A stretch of 64,000 nt of DNA from Macrostomum hystrix (GCA_950097015.1 CATNEN010000001.1:23413501-23477500); one strand, 5' to 3'. Numbered from the stretch's first letter, positions 23,801 through 34,849 are shown. The notes: a model not told the origin generated them from the sequence alone. Made by a program: numbers and translations.

Positions 23801-26800
23801 TCCCAAATCCCCATTCGAAGCGAAATCCCTTCTTCCTTCCCAACTTTGATCCCAATCCCGAATCCCCATTCGAAACAAAATCCCTTCTTCCTTCCCAACT
23901 TTGATCCCAAACCCGAATCCCCATTCGAAACAAAATCCCTTCTTCCTTCCCAACTTTGATCCCATTCCCAAATCCCCATTCAAAACGAAATCCCTTCTTC
24001 CTTCCCAGTTTTGACCCCATTCTCAAATCCCTTCTTCCTTCCCAACTTTGATCCCATCCCTAAATCCCCATTCAAAACGAAATCCCATCTTCCTTCCCAA
24101 CTTTGATCCCATTCCTAAATCCCCGATGGAAACGAAATCTCATCTTCCTTCTCAGTTTTGATCCCATTCACTAATCCCCATTGCCCATTCAAATATGAAT
24201 TTTTATTTCCCACTTTTAATTTATTCCACTCTAAAATCCCTAACAAAAACTCCCACGGAAATGATTCCATCCAGGTGCTGGCAGGTGTTTGGAGTCATTT
24301 CATGGAGAAGATTCGCGAGTCGGAGCCGGAGCAGGACTCAGAGACCGACGCCTCGCCCATCGTTCGCCTCGGCCTTCAGGCTCGACGCTGGGCCGAAGCT
24401 AAACGACGGACTTTAAAGGAGCGAGACGACTACAATGCCCGCTGGGAGGAGGAGTATGAGGCGCAGCAGCAGCAGCAGCAGGATGACTCGCAGCCATCGT
24501 CTGGCATTGAAAGGCTGCCAACTCAACTGCAGCAGGGCGAGGCTTCCATCTTCCGCTCTGCTGACAGCAGCAATGATGTTGTTGAAGGTGCCAATCCGGC
24601 TATTGTTGATGATGAGGTGAGAAATGAAAATTCATATGTTAACTTCTGAGACCTAGGTTGATTTAGTTTCCAAGCATACTACTTCTGTTGCCATAAATGT
24701 TTTACCCATTAACTTTAGGCGGATTCTAAATGGGTCTTTCTAGCTGATTCTCTTTGAGAAATGGTCTGGATTCTGAGTGCTAATTGACTTTCTAAGCCGA
24801 TTCTGAACTTTATTTTTGGGCCGATTCCGAGTGACTTTTTAAGCGGATTCTACTATTTTGGGATTCCTATTCTTTTTCAAGAAGATTCTTATCGGTATTT
24901 TGGGCGGATTCCAAGTCATTTTTCAAGCAGATTCTAATCGTTATTTGGGCGGATTCCAAGATATTTTTCAAGCAGATTCTAATCGATATTCTGGGCAGAT
25001 TCCAAGTCATTTTTCAAGCAGATTCTAATCTATTTTTTAGGCGGATTCCAAGTCATTTTTCAAGCAGATTCTAATCGCTTTTTTAGGCGGATTCCAAGTC
25101 ATTTTTCAAGCAGATTCTAATCGCTTTTTTAGGCGGATTCCAAGTCATTTTTCAAGTAGATTCTAATCGTTATTTTGGCGGGTTCCAAGTCGATTCTAAT
25201 TGATATTTTGGGCGGATTCCAAGTTCTTTTATCTCGCAGATTCTTATCATTATTTTGGGCGGATTCCAATTCATTTTTCAAGCGGTTTCTAATCTATATT
25301 TTAGGCAGATTCTCATAGACTTTTTAATCCGATTTTTTTCAAAATAGAATCTTTTAGTTTTTTCAGCTAATGTTGCGGTATTTTTTTATTATTTTCTAGG
25401 AAAAAAAGTTTTTGTTGACATTTACCTTATTTATTTGTAATAAGTAAGTAGGTCATGAGTTCGATTCTCAACCCAATTATGTCAAGCTGTGTCTCGTGTA
25501 GTTTGCTTTGTTATCATCTTTGCAGTAACACACAATTTTTTTCCTGTTTTCAGACTCGCTCCTTCGTACATCCGCAGCAGCAGCAGCCGCAGGCGGCCCC
25601 ACCGCCCACCCCGCAGCCGAATCTGGTGCAGGTGCCGCCGCCCCTGCTACCGCCGCCGCCAGCTGCCAACGTGGTTGTGACAGTGAAGCCCAGCGCATCT
25701 GTCACCGCCGCGCGCCTGCAGCAGCAACAGCAGAACAATCATGTCGGCAGTCAGCTACCGTTAAGTCCCAGCTCTGGACGAAGATTGAGCCAGCCTGAGG
25801 CGCACCTGCCCTACCATCTGCATCATCAGCATCATCAGTCTGACGCCGCTGGCATTGAAGCCTCATCCGATGCTGACGGCTCCGCGCAGTCCTCGCCGCA
25901 CCAGTGCGCAACCCTGCCGTCTCCGGGACCTTCGCGACCGGGCGTTGCTCCCCACTGGCCGCAGCAGCAATACCAGGCCTACCTGTTGCAACAGCAGCGG
26001 CTTCAGCAACAGCAGCAGCTGCCGCAGCCGCCGCCACTACCGCCGCCAATCCTGCAGCTGCCGTCTCAGGTTTCTGGCGAGCCGGCTTGGCAGATTCCCC
26101 TGCCTGAGCTACAGTCTGGCCGCTGCGTTCTCATCTGCCCGGTCCCGCCTGGCCAGCAGCAGCAGCAGCAGCAGCCAGTCACCGCGATGGCCTTTGACTG
26201 CGGGCCTGGCATGCGACTGCCCGACGTTCTAGCTCTGCTGCTGGCTGTTCAAAGAGCTGCTCAGCCTCAGTCGCCGCTGCCGCCCCAACAGCAGCAGCAG
26301 CAGCAGCAGGCCCAGCCACTTGCTGATTCCAGTGAACAGCTTGCACCTGTAGCCTCATCCAGTCCCATTGGTGAGTTGCCTGATTATTAAACAGCCTTTG
26401 CAAGCTATCGTACCTCCTGATGCGTCGATTCGATATCATTGCTTACCATTTTTTACAGCCTGATTGAGCTGACAGGCAGCAGCAGCAGCAGCAGCAGCAG
26501 CGTTTGATCACCTTTATGTGTAAAATAAGTTCCCAATTTTCTTTAACTTCCCATCGTTCATTAATTATGTACCTGTTCGCTTCTCTCTCGCTTAAATAGC
26601 TGTTTTACTGCTGGTGACCACTTGAAACACTCACTAAAGCCGCTCACCTGCTTTTCCATCTGTAGTCACGTGGATTATCTGTGTGTGTATGTGCTTGCTT
26701 TGGCAAAGTTTGCTTAGCTTATAAAGCAATAAGAAAACACGATTCTTAACCAATACATCAGTAGCTATGGATTCACTGTTTTCTTCTCTTTTCGTTCCCT

Positions 26801-27584
26801 GTTAGAGCGTCAGACTTACGAATTGAAGGTCATGGGTTCGATTCTTGGTGGGTGTGGCGTCCTCCCAGTCCATGGACTGAACAGCCGTACGCAGCCTTCA
26901 GATGCGCCTTCGCAATAGCTGCGGCTGTGCTGTCGGCTGCACATCTGGCCCAATTCGGGCAGGTGTAATCAATTATTTTTTGTAATTATACGGCATAAAA
27001 TATCAGGTAGGTTTTAAATATACTACTGTCAGGCACCCGTGTCTCAGTAGTATAAGGAAATATTTAATTTTTTTAGTAGGTACGTCATCATATACTACTG
27101 TCGAGATCAGTGTTTCAATAGTGTATGCTATTTAATAGACCAGTTTTTTTTTCACCCGTATTTTATCTTACTCGTTTTGCCTATCACCGAGTAGTGCCTT
27201 AGATTGAACCTGTTTCAATTATAATAATAGATCGTAACTTTTTTTCGCTTTCCAGTCGTTCAACCAGTTGCCACTAAAATTGGTCGCTTCGCTGTAACGC
27301 CTATCGCGACGTCAGCAACGACAGCAGCAGCAGCAGCAGCAGAACCTCGCCTTGTTGATTCAGCCAGTACTTCTACAGCTACTGCAGCCACTACTACTGC
27401 TGCTGCTGCTGCTACTATCAGTAGTGTGATCAGTGTCCGTCCTTCTCTGTCATCCATGGCCTCCAGCGATGGCGCAGCGCCGCCGCCGACCCCGGCGCTT
27501 CACGGCTCCGGCAGCGTTGGCAACGCCGACAGTCCAGATACGCATCGCCTGTTTAACGGCGTGTCAGCGTCTCCAAATCGTTGA
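11814..27584 (+). CDS. WNK: WNK-family Ser/Thr protein kinase, complete, ten exons
   Basis: Exons are 11814-12014, 12803-13095, 17260-17893, 18475-18740, 21665-21994, 22270-22477, 23272-23607, 24275-24616, 25554-26370 and 27256-27584, all GT-AG and phase-consistent, giving 1251 residues. WNKs phosphorylate SPAK/OSR1 kinases and so control cation-chloride cotransporters in response to chloride and osmotic stress. WNK hallmarks are Cys356 in the beta3 strand (AWCELKF) where other kinases have lysine, and catalytic Lys339 in the glycine loop (GEGAYKRVFRG), 17 residues apart as in WNK1. The catalytic loop is HRDLKPEN (Asp474), DFG is at 498-500, and the activation segment has GTLGYMAPEM. Residues about 660-745 resemble the WNK autoinhibitory (OSR1_C-like) domain. 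Gln/Pro-rich tracts fill exon 9. RFAV at 1153-1156 is an RFxV SPAK/OSR1 docking motif. DFG replaces the usual WNK DLG, and PEN replaces CDN. The NRBP pseudokinases are excluded by the intact catalytic residues. Confidence 0.93.
12022..12750 (+). repeat. 21-bp minisatellite filling WNK intron 1
   Basis: About 34 units of GAAGAGAAGGKCGAGGCTGGG, starting within 10 bp of the donor (12015) and ending about 50 bp before the acceptor (12802). The length is a multiple of three and the exon 1 frame stays open through it to 12788. Confidence 0.95.
13230..13440 (+). repeat. Short minisatellite in WNK intron 2
   Basis: About six units of roughly 32 bp around GGTCATACTGGCTAGTCATT followed by GCCCTCATCTCTCT. 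The following stretch 13441-14030 is AT-rich intron with nothing recognised. Confidence 0.85.
14033..15212 (+). repeat. 18-bp minisatellite in WNK intron 2
   Basis: About 65 units of GGGATGTTAGACTCAGTT, with ATCT variants and 17-bp units that shift phase at about 14268, 14430 and 14733. Long ORFs on both strands are produced by the unit being divisible by three. Confidence 0.95.
15213..16574. other. Unique sequence in WNK intron 2
   Basis: No exon seen. It has a short CTG run near 15494 and a GC-richer block at about 15840-16560 with a TTTTTATAGGC element at 16138. That block may be part of an unclassified transposon (LTR-like base composition), but no ends could be defined. Confidence 0.35.
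16575..16925 (-). mobile_element. SINE family A, full length, in WNK intron 2
   Basis: Read on the minus strand: head GTGAGTGGCAGAGCCG, B-box region GAGTTCGATTCC, body, end GCAGGCT..CCCTAATAATAACA with a TAATAA-type tail at 16581-16615. Inserted opposite to the WNK gene. Confidence 0.88.
17930..18412 (+). repeat. 23-bp minisatellite filling WNK intron 3
   Basis: About 17 near-identical units of GATAAGACACGGACAGATGA plus GGA. The left edge (GAGATATGAGACGCGG) resembles the interior of hAT MITE copy 2. The right edge ACAGGTGAGAGAAGAGACAC leads into the acceptor at 18474. It starts about 35 bp after the donor at 17894. Confidence 0.93.
18772..21600 (+). repeat. 16-bp minisatellite filling WNK intron 4
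   Basis: About 175 units of CACAGTCTCTACTCAC, mostly perfect, with 14-bp units lacking CA and degenerate units at the right end (21500-21600). It occupies nearly the whole 2.9-kb intron between donor 18741 and acceptor 21664. No stop codon occurs in any forward frame. Confidence 0.97.
22580..23245 (+). repeat. 23-bp minisatellite filling WNK intron 6
   Basis: About 28 units of TGATCCCCTCAGTCTSTATC plus CTC, between donor 22478 and acceptor 23271. Each unit contains an acceptor-like CCCCTCAG. Confidence 0.93.
23680..24170 (+). repeat. ~58-bp minisatellite filling WNK intron 7
   Basis: About eight units with TTCCTTCCCAACTTTGATCC and AATCCCCATTCGAAACGAAA, between donor 23608 and acceptor 24274. 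Confidence 0.9.
24710..25330 (+). repeat. ~45-bp minisatellite filling WNK intron 8
   Basis: About 13 diverged units with GGCGGATTCCAAGTCATTTT and CAAGCAGATTCTAATCG, between donor 24617 and acceptor 25553. Confidence 0.9.
26803..26995 (+). mobile_element. SINE family B copy in WNK intron 9
   Basis: tRNA-like head with B box ATGGGTTCGATTC, then the CAGTCCATGGACTG palindrome and GCAGCCTTCAGATGCGCC. The 3' end is CAGGTGTAATCAATTATTTT. It lacks the central core seen at 7590 and 59010, so it is internally shortened. Confidence 0.8.
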
Positions 27585-27960
27585 TTTCTTATTTTTCTAA
27601 TCTAAACTTTTATGCCGTGGAAATTATTGCCAGTATTTCGCACTCCTGCGGCCATCTTCTGAGTCAATATTGAAATCCCTGTTTTTGATGTTTTACTATT
27701 TTTATGCAACTAATTCTTGTCGTCTGATTTCCACTTTTAGATTCGTTATTATGAGTTCGATAGCTTTAACGAGCTATTTTTTTACTTTTGTTTTCGATTT
27801 CTGGTCTTATCTTCTATTCTATATAATTATTTTAGTAGACACAATATAATACATTTCTTTTATTCACATTTTGGCCAGGTCACAATATTGGTTGATTCAG
27901 TTCGTCTGTCTGAATGTGCAATCAGCCATCAGTGAATAGGCCTGATTATCGTCTCTCTTA
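27585..27960 (+). other. WNK 3' UTR
   Basis: AT-rich sequence after the stop codon TGA 27582-27584. Several A/T-rich near-matches to a polyadenylation signal exist but no clear AATAAA is seen before the next minisatellite. Confidence 0.4.
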
Positions 27961-27964
27961 TCCC

Positions 27965-28690
27965 ATCTCCAAAGGCGACTGCTAATCCTCCCAGATCCCC
28001 ATAACTGACTGCTAATCCTCCCAGATCCCATAACTGACTGCTAAAAATCCTCCCAGATCCCCATAACTGACTGCTAATCCTTCCAGATCCCCATCACTGA
28101 CTGCTAATCCTCCCAGATCCCCATAACTGACTGCCAATCCTCCCAGATCCCCGTAACTGACTGCTAATCCTTCCAGATCCCCATCACTAACTGCTAATCC
28201 TCCCAGATCCCCATAACTGACTGCCAATCCTCCCAGATCCCCATAACTGACTGCTAATCTTTCCAGATCCCTATCACTGACTGCTAATCCTCCCAGATCC
28301 TCATTACTAACGGCTAATCCCCCCAGATCCCCTTAACTGACTGCTAATCCTCACAGATCCTCATAGCAGTCTGCTAATCCTCCCAGATCCCCATCACTGA
28401 CTGCCAATCCTCCCAGATCCCCATCACTGACTGCTAATCCTCCCAGATCCCATTACTGACTGCTAATCCTCCCAGTTCCCCATAACTGACTGCTAATCCT
28501 CACAGATCCTCATAACTGACTGCTAATCCTCCCAGATCCTCATTACTAACGGCTAATCCTCACAGATCCTCATATCTGACTGCCAATCCTCCCAGATCCC
28601 CTTAACTGACTGCTAATCCTCACAGATCCTCATTACTGACGGCTAATCCTCCCAGATCCCCATAGCAGTCTGCTAATCCAATAATCCAGA
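27965..28690 (+). repeat. 30-bp minisatellite downstream of WNK
   Basis: About 24 moderately diverged units of ACTGACTGCTAATCCTCCCA plus GATCCCCATA. No coding signal. Confidence 0.92.
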
Positions 28691-29460
28691 TCCCAGACCC
28701 AGGTTATTCTCAGTTTCAGCCCTAAAAAAGTCACACAGTCCATGCACATTATCAAGTCAGTGCGAGCTTATTCTTAGCTTATTCGGCAATCCACTATATG
28801 AGCAAATTTGTTGTGTATAAACTGTTATCTATATTTCTGAAGCAGCTGTTGTATGTTCATTGAGTATGCATGCATCACATGTAGTATGAATTGTGATTTC
28901 TGATCTTGTCTAAAATCTGCTTTTTCACATGCAGATTGTCACTGTAGCTCTAATGTTATATTTGGTTTATTTGTTTTCGTCCACTATTTGATTTCAGTCC
29001 ACGGACCGAGTTATTTCATTCAGAGCAATAAGCAAACATTCGGTGACTAGTTGGTTTCGCTAGCAACACAACTCTGCACAATGGTCAATCGTTTCTTTCA
29101 TTATAGACTTTTTGTTTTAATCAACTCGTCCATTGCTTTTTATTTATAGCCTTGTCATTTTTTGTTGAAGTTTGAAATCTTATTTTTGACTTCTATATTG
29201 TCAATATATGCTACTCATTTTCTGTCCTGTTCAGTAGTAATGAAGGGCATGTTGATAAATCACTTTAGATCAATGCTGATAATAGAGATCGGGTTTATGG
29301 ACACTATCATATATATCTTGATATAAATATATACCATCAAAATCGAATCGTAAATGTTTTTGAAATTCTTCATTTTCAAAACGGCTGTTTGCTGTCGCAA
29401 AAATATTTTTGTACCTGCGAAATAACTAAATCAAATATCGAATATTTGACCCGAAGTACT
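28691..29460. other. Unique AT-rich intergenic DNA
   Basis: No ORF, exon or mobile element recognised. Confidence 0.4.
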
Positions 29461-29815
29461 GGGGTTCCGTGGCAGAACGGTTCGCCTCTGCGCCAAGGTC
29501 CCTGAGCTCGATTCCGCGGCGAGGCCACATTCATTTGGGGCGCAGCCGCGGAGAGAAGGCTTGGGGGCTTGTCGTGCAATTTACACCCTTGAGGGCCAAC
29601 GTCCAAGGCACAGTAAAATGTACACTGTCTGACGATGAGAAAGTCAGGGCAGATGTACACACCTGTGTGAGCGTGTGCCTGCGTACAGTATCTGAGTGCG
29701 TGTGTGCTCAGGAATCAGCGAAATGGGCAGAATTGACTCCTCGCTGGCTGCGGGTCTAGTGTCACCACATTATGTGCCTTCAGCCCTCCTGTAATTATTA
29801 TTATTATTATTAATG
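29461..29815 (+). mobile_element. SINE family A, full length
   Basis: Starts GGGGTTCCGTGGCAGAACGG, B box GAGCTCGATTCC, body CACATTCATTTGGGGCGCAG. The 3' end CAGCCCTCCTG is followed by an (ATT)n tail. The A box has lost about six bases compared with the 7014 copy. Confidence 0.9.
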
Positions 29816-29915
29816 GAGCCTGGTGGCTGACAAGAATGTCCTACACAAACTACTGACACGAAATATTACATCTGAACTATGTTTCGTGGTGACTGGTGGT
29901 TTTCGGTGACTCACG

Positions 29916-31090
29916 ATCTGGAAGCTGAGGGGATATTGGTGACTCACCATCTGGAAGCTGAGGGGATATTGGTGACTCACCATCTGGAAGCTGAGGGGAT
30001 ATTGGTGACTCACCATCTGGAAGCTGAGGGGATATTGGTGACTCACCATCTGGAAGCTGAGGGGATATTGGTGACTCACCATCTGGAAGCTGAGGGGATA
30101 TTGGTGACTCACCATCTGGAAGCTGAGGGGATATTGGTGACTCACCATCTGGAAGCTGAGGGGATATTGGTGACTCACCATCTGGAAGCTGAGGGGATAT
30201 TGGTGACTCACCATCTGGAAGCTGAGGGGATATTGGTGACTCACCATCTGGAAGCTGAGGGGATATTGGTGACTCACCATCTGGAAGCTGAGGGGATATT
30301 GGTGACTCACCATCTGGAAGCTGAGGGGATATTGGTGACTCACCATCTGGAAGCTGAGGGGATATTGGTGACTCACCATCTGGAAGCTGAGGGGATATTG
30401 GTGACTCACCATCTGGAAGCTGAGGGGATATTGGTGACTCACCATCTGGAAGCTGAGGGGATATTGGTGACTCACCATCTGGAAGCTGAGGGGATATTGG
30501 TGACTCACCATCTGGAAGCTGAGGGGATATTGGTGACTCACCATCTGGAAGCTGAGGGGATATTGGTGACTCACCATCTGGAAGCTGAGGGGATATTGGT
30601 GACTCACCATCTGGAAGCTGAGGGGATATTGGTGACTCACCATCTGGAAGCTGAGGGGATATTGGTGACTCACCATCTGGAAGCTGAGGGGATATTGGTG
30701 ACTCACCATCTGGAAGCTGAGGGGATATTGGTGACTCACCATCTGGAAGCTGAGAGGATATTGGTGACTCACCATCTGGAAGCTGAGGGGATATTGGTGA
30801 CTCACCATCTGGAAGCTGAGGGATATTGGTGACTCACCATCTGGAAGCTGAGGGGATATTGGTGACTGACCATCTGGAAGCTGAGGGGATATTGGTGACT
30901 CACCATCTGGAAGCTGAGGGGATATTGGTGACTGACCATCTGGAAGCTGAGGGGATATTGGTGACTCACCATCTGGAAGCTGAGGGGATATTGGTGACTC
31001 ACCATCTGGAAGCTGAGGGGATATTGGTGACTCACCATCTGGAAGCTGAGGGGATATTGGTGACTCACGATCTGGAAGCTGAGGGATACC
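29916..31090 (+). repeat. 33-bp minisatellite, highly homogeneous
   Basis: About 35 units composed of CTGGAAGCTGAGGGGATATT and GGTGACTCACCAT; only a few units differ (GACTGACCAT, GAGAGGATA, a 1-bp deletion near 30820). It opens in-phase ORFs on both strands, which I treat as an effect of the 33-bp period. Confidence 0.97.
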
Positions 31091-31734
31091 TTGGCGAATT
31101 ATTGGGAGAAACAGGTTTTTTCAATGAATAAAATATCCGCAGCAATTACACATTGGTAAGTGCAGTGTGAAGGAATTGTCATTTGAGATGAGTGTGTCTA
31201 CTCTACTCAAGTTAAAAATGTGTTAATTATACTTGACCGCGTCAATCTAAAAGTAATTAGTTTCGCTCCTGACTTCACTCTCCATGGAGATCCATAGCAA
31301 TGTCCTATGGAGTCTCAAGTCGAAAGTGCACTTTTGCAAGGCAATCTCTCAAACAAACAGCCCGTCGTCTAGCTATTGTTCTGTGATTGATGAATCGTGG
31401 GGCCTATTGAGTTGTAATTGACAGTGTCTAGAATAGCAGTACAAACTGATAGACTCTTAATTAACAGCTAATTAGGCATTGTATTATCATTGAGCAGCAT
31501 TGAGTGCAGTATAAATATAAAAAGCCACACAAGCAGACATAGAAAATGTCATCATAAATATACCAAAGGCCAGAGTTTTCTGAAAGTGAAAGCAATATTG
31601 ACTCGGGTACTTCGATAAAGCTTGCAAGATTTTAATTTTTTATCGGAACCTACGTAAGTGATGATCACTATCTTTTCCATTTCATTTTTTGATAAAACAT
31701 TTCAAGAAATGTCTCATCAGTTTAATTGCTACAT
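31091..31734. other. Unique intergenic DNA
   Basis: No gene or repeat recognised. Confidence 0.4.
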
Positions 31735-32105
31735 TAACAGTAGAAAGAACACGCTATTTTCCCCTTGGGGTAAGACCTTGGGGTGTACCCCTACCTACTT
31801 CACAATAGCCCCCAAACCGAATGACCGATTTTCGTGAAAGTCCACCATCTGATTTCTTATCTGATTCACCGATTCATTGGTGGTTCTAGACACTAGACAC
31901 TCCGACTAGAATCGTTCAATATCTCACTAGAATCGTTGAATGTCTCGAGGAAGCCGATGTTTTTAGATTCTGGAAGTCGTTTCATCGGATAGAGCGGAAT
32001 ATTCTAGCTCATGTTCTGGATTTTCATGGCAGCTTGTTAAATATTTTAGGAGATCAGAAAACATAGAAATGTGGTTATTTGAAATTCCCTGTGATATTTC
32101 GTAAT
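31735..32105 (+). mobile_element. Dispersed repeat family C, copy 2
   Basis: Left end TTAACAGTAGAAAGAACACG, then CCCCCAAACCGAATGACCGA, TTTTCGTGAAAGTC and TTCTGGAAGTCGTTTCATCG shared with the copy at 60090-60584. The right terminus is not clear. Confidence 0.6.
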
Positions 32106-32238
32106 CTTTGCAGGAAGGCTGCGGGCAGTGGCAGCACTTGGTGATCCGTAGTGACTGGCTAGTGACATCTGTCTGCCCATTTTTCATCTATTGTTGGAAC
32201 TAGGAGTACATACGGAGCCAGGTGCAACACACCTGCCG

Positions 32239-32685
32239 ATGTTTAAGACACCTGTGCTGCTTCAATTGATGCTGCTGCTGCTGCTGTTGCTGTCGGCACT
32301 GCTACGACGATCTTTGGCTGGCACCGAGCTGGTCTCGTTCGCTCTGGATCCGTCAGCTACGTGCCAGTCTGAATCTGCAGCGCTGAGCAGTCAGCTCAGA
32401 GTCTCCAGCAGTCTGATTTGCGTCGCTTTCTGTCGAGCTGCGTCCAGGACAGCGCGAGCCTCCCCCGCCTACCTGGCTCAGTTGGTTACCCGATCTGGCC
32501 TCGTGAAACAGCAGCAGCAGCAGCAGAAGCAGTTCGACTGTTTCTGCATGCCGAACCCGTCCAAAGCGGATGTGGCGCGTATCGCTCTGAGTTCGTGCAG
32601 TGTTTGGGCGCCCGCGAGCATCGCAGCAGCTGAGTATCCTGCTGAGGTCTACACAATGACGGCTGGAGATGCACGTCCAAAGTAG
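32239..32685 (+). CDS. Small secreted cysteine-containing protein, single exon
   Basis: The ORF encodes 148 residues from ATG 32239. I chose this start because it places a leucine-rich hydrophobic stretch (residues about 5-23) directly at the N-terminus as a signal peptide, with a likely cleavage after SLAG; an in-frame upstream ATG at 32191 would bury it. The mature part has cysteines in CQSES, LICVAFC, FDCFC and SSCSV and a Q run encoded by CAG repeats. The spacing (C, then about 20 residues, C-x3-C, then a C-x-C further on) recalls PAN/apple-type secreted domains, but the resemblance is loose and no function can be assigned. AATAAA at 32886 and 32924 lie downstream. A SINE fragment sits in the probable 3' UTR. 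Confidence 0.5.
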   Translation: MFKTPVLLQLMLLLLLLLSALLRRSLAGTELVSFALDPSATCQSESAALSSQLRVSSSLICVAFCRAASRTARASPAYLAQLVTRSGLVKQQQQQQKQFDCFCMPNPSKADVARIALSSCSVWAPASIAAAEYPAEVYTMTAGDARPK

Positions 32686-32699
32686 ACCACAGACTATGG

Positions 32700-32850
32700 T
32701 CGTCAAGTCTGGGCAGATGTTTGAGTGTGCCTGCGTACGGTATACTGTGTGCGTGTGTGCTCAGGAGTGAGCGGAATGGACATAATTGCCCCCTCTCTAG
32801 TCTAAATGTCACCAAATGACCTGCTTGGTGACAGCAAACAGTTTTTTTTA
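32700..32850 (+). mobile_element. SINE family A 3' fragment
   Basis: Matches only the 3' half of the family (GTGTGCCTGCGTACGGTAT, GTGTGTGCTCAGGAGTGAGC and GTCACCAAATGACCTGC). The tRNA-like head is absent. Confidence 0.7.
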
Positions 32851-33076
32851 GTAATCAACATTGAAGAAGAGGCGCGTAATTAGAAAAATAAAGATTTGAA
32901 AGTGTATTTTGCTTCTCGCGTTGAATAAAAACTTGGTTGCATTTCCAAGGAAAAAATTCAGCCCAATCCATAAGGTACACCAGAACAAGCTTGACTCAGT
33001 GGCAGTCAGGAATGACTATTTCTGACACGCAAGACAACAGAACTGTTGCCTGCTGATTGTAGGTTTCAAAACAGGC

Positions 33077-34806
33077 TTAGCGTGCATCCGCATATCCATT
33101 TAACAATGACCCGTCGTCGCTGCTGCTCAGAGGGCTCTGGGCCAACTTCAACGGCTGCTTCAGCATCAGAGACTGCCTGAGTTGAGTCACATTTAGCCTG
33201 CTGTGTCGGCTAGCGGATCGAACCATTCCAGCTATCAAATGCTTGGATGTCAGCAGCTGCTCATCGTAGCTAGCCAGATGTCCGATCACCTTGCCAGGGC
33301 AGCTCGCTCTCGGCACCCGGGAGGCCAGCAGGCGGTTCTCTAATTCCACCACATCGGGAAAACTCTTTGCCTGCTCCTCCAGGGCTCTCCAGGACTTGGC
33401 GGCTTCTTCGTTGTATTCGTCCTCGCCGAATTCATCGTCGTAGGCTCTGCCGTGGCTTCCCTCTTCACACAATGGCTCGTACAGCTGGGCCCATGCTGTT
33501 TTATAGCTGTCATGCGTTTGCTTTTCTGTCAGCATTCCGTCCGAAGTCAGCTCCTCGGTGACGATCCACTTGAAATTATTCGAGTTCTGGCTGGCTTCGC
33601 CGCAGGAAGCTCCTTCGATCGTTGTTCCTGGAGTTGTTTCAAATTGTTTGCCAACGAGCAAATCCATTTCTAATGAATGCTGCTTGTTTGTAGAGGTTCC
33701 ACTTATTCGCAAATGCTGCTGGCCTTGTAGCGACGAAGTCTCTAGTTCGCTCCAGTCCATTTCCGGCAGCTTATTCTCACGGCCGAACATTACTGACTCA
33801 ATCGACTCCCCTTCCGCATCTTCCATGTTTGGCTGAGCTATGGTGATCGAGATCTCTTGTCGCGACGCAACTTCGGGGTCCTCAGGACTGCTCGTGGTGC
33901 TGTCGTGGCAGAGCTCCACGCAAGGCGCAGTGAAGTCTTCATTCCCACCCTTACTCGGCGCAATGCTGTCCGTAGATAGGATGCGGGGCACACAGACGAT
34001 CAGCCGGACGCCATCGCCCGCTCCGTTTAATTTGGAAGCTGTCCGAACCTCCACTTCCCGCTGTGCGCTGGACTGCTTCAAATGCAGCCGACTTGCCTTC
34101 TCCTTCTCATTCTGTCGCTTCTTCACGACTAGCAGCATCGCCTCCTTCAGGTCCTTCTCAGTCAGCTCGTTGGCCAGCTTATTTTGCTCCTCGATGGACA
34201 TTTTCGCCAGCAGCCGCTGCAGAAGTGTGTGAACCCGCGGCAAGGCAGAGGAGGCGCGGATTTGAAAGGATTTGGCGGCTACCTGATTGGGACTAGCGTG
34301 AGCTCCCTGCGAGCTGTCCGTCCTTTTGCGGTTCGAGTCGCTGTTGTTGCGGTCTGTGCGCTGTAGCTGTTTCTGCTTTGCTGTCGCAATCTTTGACCTT
34401 GCCGGCTTGTCAACCACAGTTCGAGCCAACCTGGGGTCTGTCACAGGCGCCAAACAACGCACCAGTTTGCGTCGACCAGCCAGCCGGAGAGCTTCGGCCA
34501 GCGCCGCAGAGTCTGTCCCAGCCGCTGACAGGGCTCGCAACCGATAGCTTTCAGCCACTGACGAGTCTGGTGTGTCGTCTACGAGGGAGGAACTGATAGA
34601 CGTCACGACAGCGAAGTGGCCACCGACATTAAGGCCTTGAGTAGCATCAGAACCTGAGACATCTATTCTGTCGAAGCTGACAGGAGAATAATTTTCATGA
34701 AGGCTGGACGACTCAGTGTTGCTCGTAGAAGTTCCTCCATTCGCCAAAAACATGGAGGCTGTTGACGCCTCACTGTCTGTCTCATCTGAGGCAGTTTGTA
34801 CCGAAT
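33077..34806 (-). CDS. 3'-terminal exon of an unrecognised, mostly disordered protein
   Basis: Minus-strand exon running from an acceptor CTTTCCCGCAG (AG at 34808-34807) to a stop at 33079-33077. It is open for 576 codons and enters with one base carried from the previous exon. An internal Met lies at 34753, but the coding-like residues before it (SVQTASDETDSEASTAS) and the acceptor argue that the exon begins at 34806. The protein is rich in Ser, Glu, Ala and Lys. A Lys/Arg/Gln stretch (DKPARSKIATAKQKQLQRTD) is followed by a probable helix, TLLQRLLAKMSIEEQNKLAN, and a charged helix with KKRQNEKEKASRL. Near the C-terminus is DDEFGEDEYNEEAAKSWRAL. I recognise no family. Upstream exons must lie beyond the 3.9-kb array at 34850-38790 and I could not identify them. 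Confidence 0.75.
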
Positions 34807-34849
34807 CTGCGGGAAAGTTTCACTCTTGTGTCTTCTCTCACCGCCTGTC

